A stretch of 13,718 nt of DNA, from assembly GCA_964001155.1 (NCBI GenBank), contig CAXFCD010000056.1:1-13718 (forward strand). The letters run 5' to 3'. A program made the translations under genes and the position numbers. Below the pieces are notes generated by a model, which ran no database searches, was not told the origin of the DNA, and saw nothing but the letters and a program-made list of their open reading frames with translations. Shown here piece after piece: positions 7,492 through 12,845 of this stretch. This DNA comes from CAXFCD01 sp964001155. GTDB taxonomy: Bacteria > Fidelibacterota > Marinisomatia > Marinisomatales > UBA1611. Position 1 is the first letter of the stretch; every line of letters begins with the position of its first letter.

Positions 7492-7553
7492 TGTGATGGG
7501 GCTCACTCTCAAAAAAAACACCATAGGGGAAGATAAAACCTGATTCGTATATT
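7492..7553 (+). promoter_or_regulatory. CRP-like box plus -10 element of small RNA 2
   Basis: TGTGA (7492-7496), spacer TGGGGC, TCACT (7503-7507), centre 7499.5. TATATT follows at 7548-7553, starting 48.5 bp from the centre, exactly as in copy 1. CGTATATTT and TAAGA next to it are also shared with copy 1, while the DNA between box and -10 has diverged, the expected pattern for selected promoter elements. The box is also about 150 bp upstream of the divergent htpG start, so an effect on htpG cannot be excluded. Confidence 0.6.
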
Positions 7554-7559
7554 TCTTAA

Positions 7560-7716
7560 GACACACCTGTTTGGGTGCTGTTTGGTATGTAAAGAAAGGG
7601 GCATAATTCATGCCTTGTACCTTACCTCCGTGAGTTATGCCCCACCCTTTGCAAAGGACATAAATAGGCCTCCTGTTTTTCGAATCTATCGGAGAACGTG
7701 AGGCTGTTTTATTATT
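7560..7716 (+). ncRNA. Putative CRP-regulated small RNA, copy 2
   Basis: This is the paralogue of 3167-3330, about 155 nt on the plus strand. The 5' hairpin is CACC (7564-7567) - TGTTTG - GGTG (7574-7577). Against copy 1 the outer pair changed from T-A to C-G, a compensatory change that keeps the stem. GTTTGGTATGTAAAGAAA follows. The 13-bp stem pairs 7598-7610 with 7631-7643 and is identical in both copies. The 20-nt loop (7611-7630) is C/T-rich and includes ACCTCC, which could pair with Shine-Dalgarno sequences. A terminator-like hairpin ends the unit just before the stop of the convergent lipoprotein gene at 7722. The sequence after the stem differs fully from copy 1 while keeping the same role. 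The RNA family is not one I recognise; function and targets are unknown. Confidence 0.6.
7668..7716 (+). terminator. Terminator of small RNA 2
   Basis: Outer stem GCCTC (7668-7672)/GAGGC (7700-7704). Inner stem 7675-7682 with 7690-7697, 8 bp including two U-G wobbles. Then TGTTTTATTATT. The wobbles become A-C mismatches on the minus strand, so the plus strand is the folding strand. It ends about 6 bp short of the convergent stop codon at 7722. Confidence 0.55.
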
Positions 7717-7721
7717 ACAAA

Positions 7722-8738
7722 TTAATTAGATGGTTCAGAATCTTGTATCTGGTTTATAACAGTAATATCACCATTTTCCCCATCAATGTTGCAAACATAC
7801 CAATATCGTCCATCTCCTTCTTCAGGGACTTGTATTGATTGGCCATCACATTCCGGACTATTATAAATCTGTACGACACCACCGGATTCTTGAAGACTTC
7901 CGGATAATGAATATTGGTAAACATAATAGATATAATTCCCAGTAAAAGACTGCTTTATTGTAATTGTTTCAGGACCAAAGCCATTTGTGTCATCGATATC
8001 CAAAACTGCAAAAGGAGCAGCGTTAGCATTTCCACGATTACTAAAACTAATGTGGTGAGTTTGCCCCTCTATCTCAGGGGTTTTGAGATGTGAATCTAAA
8101 TCAGGAGGCGTTGCACCCCAGTTGAGGACCATTCTGATTTCACCCGGTTCAGGAATTGTACTCATAGAAAAATTATACTGATATTCCGTTAATGAATTTC
8201 CATCGGGGATTTGAAAAGAACTGTTAAATGGACAAAATGAATCATGGACTGCATTTACAGAATATTCACCACCTTGGAGGGACGTGTATATCTCATAAAT
8301 ACCGTCTTCATTTGTAGTGCCCGTGTTATCAAGTATTGTTATTGAAACATTCGGCACAGTTTCTCCGTTTACAGCATTGGTAACTGTTCCTTGAATGACG
8401 CCACCTACAACCTGAATCGTTATACTCGCACCATCAGATGCCCCTAAGCCATCACTCACTTTGCAAGTAATATGATAATATCCACTCCTGCCTGGCGCTG
8501 TCCACCGGGCAGTATCTTTTTTAACATACAGTTCACCGTAAGCTGCTTCCCAACTATAAGTAATCTTATCTCCATCTCCATCCTGAGCTTCACATGCTAA
8601 TACCACGGTATCACCGGAAAGTGCCACAGAGTCACTAGCTGCTAAAGAAAGAAGTTCAACTGATTTATTGGGTATCTCACATCCTAAAACGATTATCAGA
8701 ATGAATGAAATGTAAAGATGAATTTTGAAGTATTTCAT
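7722..8738 (-). CDS. PKD / carboxypeptidase-regulatory / YfaP-like (DUF2135) lipoprotein
   Basis: The 338-residue predicted lipoprotein has a signal peptide with lipobox VLGC (C20). It continues with a PKD/Ig-like domain (about 28-111, with CEAQDGDGDKITYSWEA and WTAPGRSGYYHITCKVSDG), a carboxypeptidase-regulatory-like domain (about 113-190, IQGTVTNAVNGETVPNVSI) and a C-terminal domain (about 198-330). The last contains RMVLNWGATPPDLDSHL (202-218) and resembles YfaP/DUF2135, whose LTWGxxPxDLDSHL motif is distinctive. It ends in a stretch with WYVCNIDGENGDITVINQI. Such proteins are surface or periplasmic beta-rich modules with no known reaction. The ATG at 8738 overlaps the stop of the upstream lipoprotein gene by 4 bp (ATGA), so translation is probably coupled. 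The PKD domain resembles that of the upstream partner, suggesting they arose by duplication or bind each other. Confidence 0.82.
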   Translation of the reverse strand: MKYFKIHLYISFILIIVLGCEIPNKSVELLSLAASDSVALSGDTVVLACEAQDGDGDKITYSWEAAYGELYVKKDTARWTAPGRSGYYHITCKVSDGLGASDGASITIQVVGGVIQGTVTNAVNGETVPNVSITILDNTGTTNEDGIYEIYTSLQGGEYSVNAVHDSFCPFNSSFQIPDGNSLTEYQYNFSMSTIPEPGEIRMVLNWGATPPDLDSHLKTPEIEGQTHHISFSNRGNANAAPFAVLDIDDTNGFGPETITIKQSFTGNYIYYVYQYSLSGSLQESGGVVQIYNSPECDGQSIQVPEEGDGRYWYVCNIDGENGDITVINQIQDSEPSN

Positions 8739-9091
8739 TCTACCGTAATGTCAACCGTTGCAATGTCCAGGCCATTATTTAAATCTGTAACGGTACATGT
8801 AACTGAATATATTCCTGAGGTTGCAGGAGCGGTCCAGGTTGCGGTATGGGCTTCATCTCCCTGCACGACTTCACCATAGGCGGAAAACCAGGCATAGGTT
8901 AAACTTTCATCCCTGAAAATGTTTGATTCATCCTCATCACTGGCATTACAACTCAAGGTGACAATTGCGCCCGGTTCTACAGGATTTGGGTCAGCGGTAA
9001 TGGATTTGATCGTGGGCTCGTAGTTATGGGAACAACTTGGAATGGTTAGCCAAAGAATGATCAGGCTCAGCAGGATGATTTGTTTTTTCAA
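8735..9091 (-). CDS. Single-PKD-domain lipoprotein
   Basis: The product has 118 residues: an N-terminal KKQ charge cluster, a hydrophobic core, then IPSC with the acylated cysteine at C20. Proline two residues before the Cys is unusual for a lipobox. One PKD/Ig-like domain follows (about 27-118): LSCNASDEDE, LTYAWFSAYGEV, ATWTAPATSGIYSVTCTVTD, ending VDITVE. Paired cysteines (C48 and C99) could form a disulfide, as in the next gene's PKD domain. The start is TTG at 9091: an in-frame TAA lies two codons upstream and there is no ATG before the lipobox. It is the first gene of a two-gene operon overlapping the larger PKD lipoprotein by 4 bp. A small binding or structural partner is likely; the function is unknown. 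Confidence 0.78.
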   Translation of the reverse strand: MKKQIILLSLIILWLTIPSCSHNYEPTIKSITADPNPVEPGAIVTLSCNASDEDESNIFRDESLTYAWFSAYGEVVQGDEAHTATWTAPATSGIYSVTCTVTDLNNGLDIATVDITVE

Positions 9092-9610
9092 AATTTAAAT
9101 TTCAAGAATTATTATACTTTAATCTACTCATCATCTTACTATAAACAAACTGGTACAAGAGTGATTTTAAGGATTTATTATACGAAATATTTTACATCCC
9201 AATTTTCCAAATCCCTTTCTCTTTAAAAGCATCAATGGGAAATGAATTTTTACAATTTTCACGATTTAAACTCCAATCACGTGAAAATCATTCATTATTT
9301 ATTTTATTTTCATGGTTTTGAATGTATACCATGAAATATTATAATTTAAAAGGCAGTTTTCACGGTTTAGGAAATTTCAAAATCCTAAATCAAATATTCA
9401 CTTAAAAACCGGGCAAATTCGCAATCTACTTTACGAAGGTTTTAAACATCCATAAACTGCTTTCTATTAATTCCTTTTTTTATGAATATGGACCTCTGCC
9501 AGGCGTAATAGTTCCCGTCTTAACGAGAATTTGGTAATTAATAAAAAATAATATGGCTATTAATAAGGTGCTTAGGATTTCTCAAATCAAATTTGATATT
9601 TCTTATCCAA
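9092..9610. other. 519-bp gene-free AT-rich stretch with repeated palindromic half-sites
   Basis: No frame here looks coding. Within 9256-9389 a TTTTCA(C/T)G(G/A)TTT-like half-site occurs directly at 9256, 9307 and 9357 (steps of 51 and 50 bp). Inverted partners end at 9288 and 9337. They give the pairs TTTTCACG/CGTGAAAA and TTTCATGG/CCATGAAA, and the third copy runs into TTTAGGA (9366-9372)/TCCTAAA (9383-9389). The rest (9400-9610) shows only a short ATCAAATTTGAT palindrome at 9586-9597, after the small gene ending at 9611. See findings. Confidence 0.5.
9111..9139 (-). promoter_or_regulatory. Putative promoter of the PKD lipoprotein operon
   Basis: A consensus TATAAT (9116-9111, minus strand) lies 20 bp upstream of the TTG start. 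At 17-bp spacing the -35 region reads GTAAGA (9139-9134), a weak match. The short leader would leave little room for a ribosome site, so this is tentative. Confidence 0.3.
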
Positions 9611-9829
9611 TTAATCATTTCTGATTTCTTGTTTAATGACTTTTAATTTTTCCAAAACCATTTTGATTTGAAGTTGATAATTCTTTAAATCCTCTTCAGT
9701 GCCATTCGCCTTAATGTCTTCCAGCACTTTTGGGACTGTTTTGACCCATGCCACCAAGGTGGCATATGCTTCGTCACCATCAGACCCAATTTCGATAGTC
9801 ACCTCGTCTGGGTTTTTGTTTTTATCCAT
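9611..9829 (-). CDS. Small acidic helical protein downstream of greA
   Basis: The 72-residue product is one I do not recognise. The N-terminal third is acidic (DEVTIEIGSDGDEAYAT); the rest is predicted helical with heptad-like hydrophobic spacing (VPKVLEDIKA, then LKNYQLQIKMVLEKLKVIKQEI), suggesting a small coiled-coil or helical hairpin. There is no signal peptide or membrane helix, so it is probably cytosolic. The ATG at 9829 lies 15 bp after the greA stop on the same strand, so the two genes are almost certainly co-transcribed. Only a weak ribosome site is visible, so re-initiation from greA is plausible. A role linked to transcription is a guess from position alone. Confidence 0.65.
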   Translation of the reverse strand: MDKNKNPDEVTIEIGSDGDEAYATLVAWVKTVPKVLEDIKANGTEEDLKNYQLQIKMVLEKLKVIKQEIRND

Positions 9830-9844
9830 ATCCGATTCTAATTA

Positions 9845-10324
9845 TCAATCTGCGGAAATCTTTTCAATGTCCATAATGGTGAACTTCGTATCTTTCCCTC
9901 GGATATCAAGGGTAAAATCTTCACCAATCTTTTTCCCAATAATGGTTTGGCCAAAGGGTGAATGGTAGGTTACAACCAATGGATACAGATCAAATTCAAA
10001 TTCGATGGGACCTAACAGGTAATAGTCTTCTGCCTCATCCTTGCCCTCTTCACGGATTGAAACCTTATTGCCAAATTGTACACTATCAGTTTCAATATCG
10101 CCATACTCAATGATTTTGAAGGGCGAATGGGTTTGCATCATTTGTGTTTTACGAACAATTAAACTCTGTTCTTCTCTTGCAGCATGGTATTCCGCATTTT
10201 CCTTCAGATCGCCATGATCAGCTGCTTCGCGAATCTTTTCTGAAGTCTCCCTCTTTAATTTTTCAAGTGATTTCATTTCTTCTTCTAATGCGCGGTGTGT
10301 TTCCCGCAAAATCAAAGTTGCCAT
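9845..10324 (-). CDS. greA: Transcription elongation factor GreA
   Basis: The 159-residue product matches the usual GreA length (158). It binds the RNA polymerase secondary channel and stimulates cleavage of the 3' end of backtracked RNA. The N-terminal coiled coil (about 1-75) carries the tip sequence HGDLKENAEYHAAREEQ, with acidic D39 and E42 at the positions that help hold the catalytic Mg2+ (D41/E44 in E. coli). The C-terminal FKBP-like domain includes the conserved SPFGQTIIGKKIGED, where E. coli has SPIARxLIGK. GreA rather than GreB is chosen because the basic patch typical of GreB is not evident; the assignment is by eye. ATG at 10324 has AGGAA 8 nt upstream. A GGGATATATTCCC-like palindrome (10366-10378) sits about 45 bp upstream. 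The small acidic gene follows after 15 bp. Confidence 0.95.
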   Translation of the reverse strand: MATLILRETHRALEEEMKSLEKLKRETSEKIREAADHGDLKENAEYHAAREEQSLIVRKTQMMQTHSPFKIIEYGDIETDSVQFGNKVSIREEGKDEAEDYYLLGPIEFEFDLYPLVVTYHSPFGQTIIGKKIGEDFTLDIRGKDTKFTIMDIEKISAD

Positions 10325-10365
10325 TTTGACATTCCTATTATTAATCAGATTAAATAAACTATTTA

Positions 10366-10378
10366 GGGATATATTCCC
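10366..10378. promoter_or_regulatory. Small palindrome upstream of greA
   Basis: GGGA-TATAT-TCCC is an inverted repeat with 4-bp arms, 42-54 bp before the greA start, overlapping where a -10 region could lie. It is a candidate operator only; the arms are short. Confidence 0.25.
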
Positions 10379-10415
10379 ATTAATACTGGCACAAATTTAA
10401 CTAACACTTTTGTAG

Positions 10416-10439
10416 CAAAAAACCCCACGAGTGTGGGGC
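10416..10439 (-). terminator. Hairpin repeat copy A, terminator of the cupin gene
   Basis: On the minus strand GCCCCAC (10439-10433), a 4-nt loop, then GTGGGG (10428-10423) are followed by six T (10422-10417). This is a canonical intrinsic terminator 30 bp after the cupin stop. It is one of five near-identical elements in 10.4-12.8 kb. Confidence 0.75.
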
Positions 10440-10468
10440 CTTAGGTTAATAGAAAATTCATATTAATA

Positions 10469-11179
10469 TTATTCTTTGACTGGTCTCAGCTTTTTGTGTT
10501 CTACAATGATAACTTGAACCGTGTCTTCACCAACGTTTTCCATTTGATGTTTGACTATTGTATTTCCATGGCCAACGAATCCATCAGGTACTTCCATTTC
10601 CTTGACGGTACCGTCCGGCAGTGTGTTCTGCAATTTCCCACCCTTAATACCATAATAAGTAATAACACCATGCTCATGCGTGTTGTCGCCTTGTCCCGGT
10701 GCAAAAGTCACATCTAAGACTTTAACATCATCATTCTCAAAGATAACCTGATAAACATCCGGTGACACTTCTTCCGGGAGAATGAGTGTTTCTTCTGACT
10801 CGGATGTTGGGTGGGTGTTTTTACGTTCAACAAGAATAATTTTGATGGTATTATCACCAATATTCTTTACCTGGTGTCGTGCTTTTTCAGTGTTGTGCCC
10901 TACAAACCCAGTTGGAGGTTCTATCTCATTCACAGTCCCGTCTGGAAGAGTAACTTGTGCCTTTCCTCCTTGAAGAATATATACTGTAGCAGGATAATGT
11001 TCGTGCATGTTGTCACTTTGGCCAGGTTCAAAAGTCACTTCTAATACCTTTACATCATCATTCTCCAATAATACTTTATAAACATCCGGTGATACTACTT
11101 CAGGATGTAAAGGTTTTTCTTTCGATCCAGAGCATGAAACAATTAACAATAATAGAGTAGAAATGATTAGTCTTGTCAT
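10469..11179 (-). CDS. Lipoprotein with two tandemly duplicated cupin domains
   Basis: The 236-residue product has a signal peptide with lipobox IVSC (C16), so it is probably anchored at the outer or inner membrane. Residues 28-119 and 137-228 are two copies of one cupin domain, offset by 109 residues: VSPDVY...ENDDVKVLxVTFxPGQxDNxHEH, then LPDGTV, GFVGH, H-Q-V/M-x-N. Candidate metal ligands appear in both: H59/H61 and H168/H170 (the HEH pairs), and H102 and H211. The usual motif-1 glutamate is not obvious. The repeats are still similar in DNA (for example around 10730 and 11055), which suggests a fairly recent internal duplication. Cupins bind metals, sugars or other small molecules, or are enzymes; the activity here is unknown. 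The ATG at 11179 has a TATAAT 46 bp upstream. Terminator copy A follows. Confidence 0.82.
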   Translation of the reverse strand: MTRLIISTLLLLIVSCSGSKEKPLHPEVVSPDVYKVLLENDDVKVLEVTFEPGQSDNMHEHYPATVYILQGGKAQVTLPDGTVNEIEPPTGFVGHNTEKARHQVKNIGDNTIKIILVERKNTHPTSESEETLILPEEVSPDVYQVIFENDDVKVLDVTFAPGQGDNTHEHGVITYYGIKGGKLQNTLPDGTVKEMEVPDGFVGHGNTIVKHQMENVGEDTVQVIIVEHKKLRPVKE

Positions 11180-11224
11180 TGGTTTGCCTTTTTTGGAAGA
11201 TTATTGTACAAAATTTATGTCTCA

Positions 11225-11230
11225 ATTATA
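11225..11230 (-). promoter_or_regulatory. Putative -10 element of the cupin lipoprotein gene
   Basis: TATAAT on the minus strand (11230-11225) is 46 bp upstream of the ATG. At 17-bp spacing the -35 position falls in the T-rich end of repeat copy B, so that repeat abuts this promoter directly. No strong -35 hexamer is seen. Confidence 0.35.
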
Positions 11231-11247
11231 CCCACAAATCCCATAAA

Positions 11248-11271
11248 CAAAAAACCCCACGAATATGGGGC
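11248..11271 (-). repeat. Hairpin repeat copy B (orphan terminator-like element)
   Basis: Same sequence as copy A except the loop and one stem base (GTGGGG is ATGGGG here). On minus-strand RNA the change gives a legal U-G wobble, on the plus strand a C-A mismatch, so minus orientation is conserved. It lies between the divergent cupin gene and the membrane/XRE operon, where no minus-strand gene ends. Confidence 0.65.
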
Positions 11272-11289
11272 TCTGAGGGAATAGTGATA

Positions 11290-11331
11290 ATGTAATATAT
11301 ATTTGTCAATATGTAATATATTTTTTACATT
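11290..11331 (+). promoter_or_regulatory. Promoter with direct and inverted repeats before the membrane/XRE operon
   Basis: TTGTCA (11303-11308), 17 bp, TACATT (11326-11331) is a good sigma70-type promoter, start near 11338. ATGTAATATAT is repeated directly at 11290-11300 and 11311-11321, exactly 21 bp (two helical turns) apart. ATGTAA (11311-11316) faces TTACAT (11325-11330) across 8 bp. The repeats flank and overlap the -35 and -10, a typical repressor operator layout. Autoregulation by the XRE protein encoded in the operon is inferred. Confidence 0.55.
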
Positions 11332-11365
11332 TTAACTATTAATTAACCAAAAAAGGATGAGTTAA

Positions 11366-11824
11366 ATGCAATTTCTGAATAATTATTCAAATAGAGAATT
11401 GAATATCTGGGCAGAGTTAATATTAGATATAATAGTGTCAATTTATTTTTTCCCTAAAATATTTCCTTTAATAATTGACGGTCAGTTATATAGCGATGCA
11501 TTAGTTGGCATAATCGCGACTTCAATTATAATTTCTATTTTTTACTCAGTATTTGTTTTTGGAGCTATTAACACCCTTACAAAAAGGGAAGAAAAAGATG
11601 AACGGGATTATATTTATGAACTGAAAAGTTATAGAATTAGCAATATTATATATCAGGTATCTATTTACCTCCTGATAAGCCTCATTGTTTTCAATCCAAT
11701 CAATCAAATACGTTTGACTGAGTTTACTGCCCCAATGATAGCTATGTTATTACTCATCATAGCTCTTTTATCTTCAACAGGCAAATCGGTTAACCAATTA
11801 TATTTTTATAGAAAAAATATTTAG
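11366..11824 (+). CDS. Four-helix membrane protein (DUF2178-like) paired with an XRE regulator
   Basis: The 152-residue product has four hydrophobic helices at about 13-37, 44-68, 93-113 and 119-138. Between helices 2 and 3 sits a charged cytosolic loop with TKREEKDERDYIYELKSYRIS. The DERD...R-S motif at this place resembles DUF2178-like proteins, which are often encoded next to small XRE-family regulators; that family call is tentative. ATG at 11366 is preceded by AAGGATGAG, a plausible ribosome site. The stop at 11822-11824 directly abuts the ATG of the regulator gene, so the pair is one operon. The membrane protein may sense something for the regulator or be what it controls; function unknown. 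Confidence 0.72.
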   Translation: MQFLNNYSNRELNIWAELILDIIVSIYFFPKIFPLIIDGQLYSDALVGIIATSIIISIFYSVFVFGAINTLTKREEKDERDYIYELKSYRISNIIYQVSIYLLISLIVFNPINQIRLTEFTAPMIAMLLLIIALLSSTGKSVNQLYFYRKNI

Positions 11825-12034
11825 ATGAAAGAACTAAAAATAAAGAATCAAATTCGCCGATTACGATTCGAGGCAAATGAAATGACTCAGGCAGAGTTAG
11901 CTGAAAAAGCAAGTGTAACACGACAAACAATTATTGCACTTGAAGCTCAAAAATATTCACCGTCACTTGAACTTGCATTTCGAATAGCTAATGTTTTTGA
12001 TGTACCATTAGAAGAGGCGTTTCGGTACAATTAA
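11825..12034 (+). CDS. Small XRE-family HTH transcriptional regulator
   Basis: The 69-residue product is almost wholly a Cro/C1-type helix-turn-helix: IRRLRFEANEMTQAELAEKA (residues 10-29) with SVTRQTIIALEAQKYSPSLE next, then FRIANVFDVPLEEAF. This is the compact YgzD/YozG-like type. It has no sensor domain, so it is probably a dimeric DNA-binding repressor. The ATG follows the TAG of the upstream membrane-protein gene with no gap and no clear Shine-Dalgarno of its own, so translation is likely coupled. The likely target is the 21-bp-spaced repeat cluster at 11290-11331 at the head of its own operon. Confidence 0.88.
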   Translation: MKELKIKNQIRRLRFEANEMTQAELAEKASVTRQTIIALEAQKYSPSLELAFRIANVFDVPLEEAFRYN

Positions 12035-12120
12035 ACCCACCTATCGAGTTATGAGACTCACGCAATCTCTTCTATTTTTAATTGGCTGGAGGACGAATGA
12101 GCGTCGATTTATCCCACATA

Positions 12121-12144
12121 CAAAAAACCCCACGAATGTGGGGC
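12121..12144 (-). repeat. Hairpin repeat copy C (orphan terminator-like element)
   Basis: A-run 12122-12127, CCCCAC 12128-12133, GAAT loop, GTGGGG 12138-12143, C. The T-run exists only on the minus strand, yet both flanking genes (ending 12034, starting 12195) are on the plus strand. So it ends no visible minus-strand gene and would be a poor plus-strand terminator. The rest of the gap, 12035-12194, shows nothing I can identify. Confidence 0.68.
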
Positions 12145-12194
12145 GTAGACTTATTAGTTTTATTATATTCAATTATTAATAATAGGAAATCAAA

Positions 12195-12449
12195 ATGTTA
12201 TATGGAAATTTCAAAAATACAACCTTTACTCAATCCACATATAACTGTAATGCAGGTGTAGGTTTTTTTATTGCTTTGATAATGAGAAACTTTTATCCCT
12301 CAGCACTTAATGCAGATTGGTATTGGTATCTTTTGGGTATGGTTGTTTTCTCAATACCAGGATTAATAGCATCTTACAAACAATATAAATCAGGATATTC
12401 TCTTGAACAGGTCAAATTAATAAACAGACCATTTAGAGGATTCTATTGA
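12195..12449 (+). CDS. Small two-helix membrane protein, unknown
   Basis: The 84-residue product is one I do not recognise. The polar start (LYGNFKNTTFTQSTYNCNAG) has no signal-peptide charge pattern. There are probable membrane segments at about 21-34 (GVGFFIALIMRNFY) and 43-60 (WYWYLLGMVVFSIPGLIA), separated by a short aromatic-rich loop, then a positively charged tail (KQYKSG...NRPFRGFY) likely on the cytosolic side. ATG at 12195 is preceded by AGGAAA, a modest ribosome site. Codon use is AT-rich like its neighbours. It stands alone between hairpin repeats C and D. It could be a genuine small membrane protein or an uncharacterised accessory gene. Confidence 0.55.
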   Translation: MLYGNFKNTTFTQSTYNCNAGVGFFIALIMRNFYPSALNADWYWYLLGMVVFSIPGLIASYKQYKSGYSLEQVKLINRPFRGFY

Positions 12450-12451
12450 AA

Positions 12452-12475
12452 CAAAAAACCCCACGAATGTGGGGC
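12452..12475 (-). terminator. Hairpin repeat copy D, terminator between convergent genes
   Basis: A-run 12453-12458, CCCCAC 12459-12464, GAAT, GTGGGG 12469-12474, C. It sits in the 62-bp gap between the convergent genes ending at 12449 and 12512. The minus orientation has six T after the stem; the plus side has only CTTTAAAT, so it may act weakly in both directions. Confidence 0.72.
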
Positions 12476-12511
12476 TTTAAATATCATTCAACATTGGCTG
12501 TTAGTCCTTTT

Positions 12512-12742
12512 TTACTTGATAGCAATATTGCCTCTAACGATAGAAATAAATATTACAAAAATGACAGCAGAAACTAAGCCCTGCCAAGCTATTGTATCTC
12601 CATTCAATAATTTTACATCTCCATGGATTATTTGATTGGTGATACAATACAACAGAGTCCCACCGATGACTTCAAGACGATATTTATCCATAAATTCTCT
12701 TCTTTTAGCATATACTTCTGGTGACTTTCGCCTTTTTCCCAT
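12512..12742 (-). CDS. Small membrane protein with basic N-terminus, unknown
   Basis: The 76-residue product has a strongly basic cytosolic-type N-terminus (GKRRKSPEVYAKRREFMDKYR). A hydrophobic segment at about 24-39 (EVIGGTLLYCITNQII), a short polar loop (HGDVKLLNGDT) and a second segment at about 53-69 (WQGLVSAVIFVIFISIV) follow. By the positive-inside rule both ends would face the cytosol. ATG at 12742 has a clear AGGAG 7-8 nt upstream, which supports a real gene despite its size. I recognise no family. Terminator copy D follows 37 bp after the stop. Confidence 0.66.
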   Translation of the reverse strand: MGKRRKSPEVYAKRREFMDKYRLEVIGGTLLYCITNQIIHGDVKLLNGDTIAWQGLVSAVIFVIFISIVRGNIAIK

Positions 12743-12796
12743 TTGTATTCTCCTTGCTATTAAGATCTAAAAATAATAAATCCATCATCACACAAA

Positions 12797-12820
12797 CAAG
12801 AAACCCCACAAATGTGGGGC
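12797..12820 (-). terminator. Hairpin repeat copy E, terminator of the beta-barrel gene
   Basis: On the minus strand GCCCCAC (12820-12814), ATTT loop, GTGGGG (12809-12804), then TTTCTTG. It is the most diverged copy (A-run broken by G, AAAT loop) but the 6-bp stem is perfect. It starts 26 bp after the stop at 12846. Confidence 0.68.
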
Positions 12821-12845
12821 TTGATGTAATTATCCTTTAAAGTGT

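Noticed and set aside
9480..9530. Short stretch resembling a 5S rRNA end (CTGCCAGGC)
   Set aside because: Only about ten bases match, the surrounding 100 bp is AT-rich and lacks other 5S landmarks, so it is chance.
10416..12820. Integron attC sites as an explanation for the five hairpin repeats
   Set aside because: I found no paired RYYYAAC/GTTRRRY core sites around the repeats and no integrase in the window; the elements are short terminator-like hairpins. A cassette-like origin stays open only as a hypothesis.
10416..12820. CRISPR array
   Set aside because: The repeats are 330-870 bp apart with genes between them, not 30-40-bp spacers.
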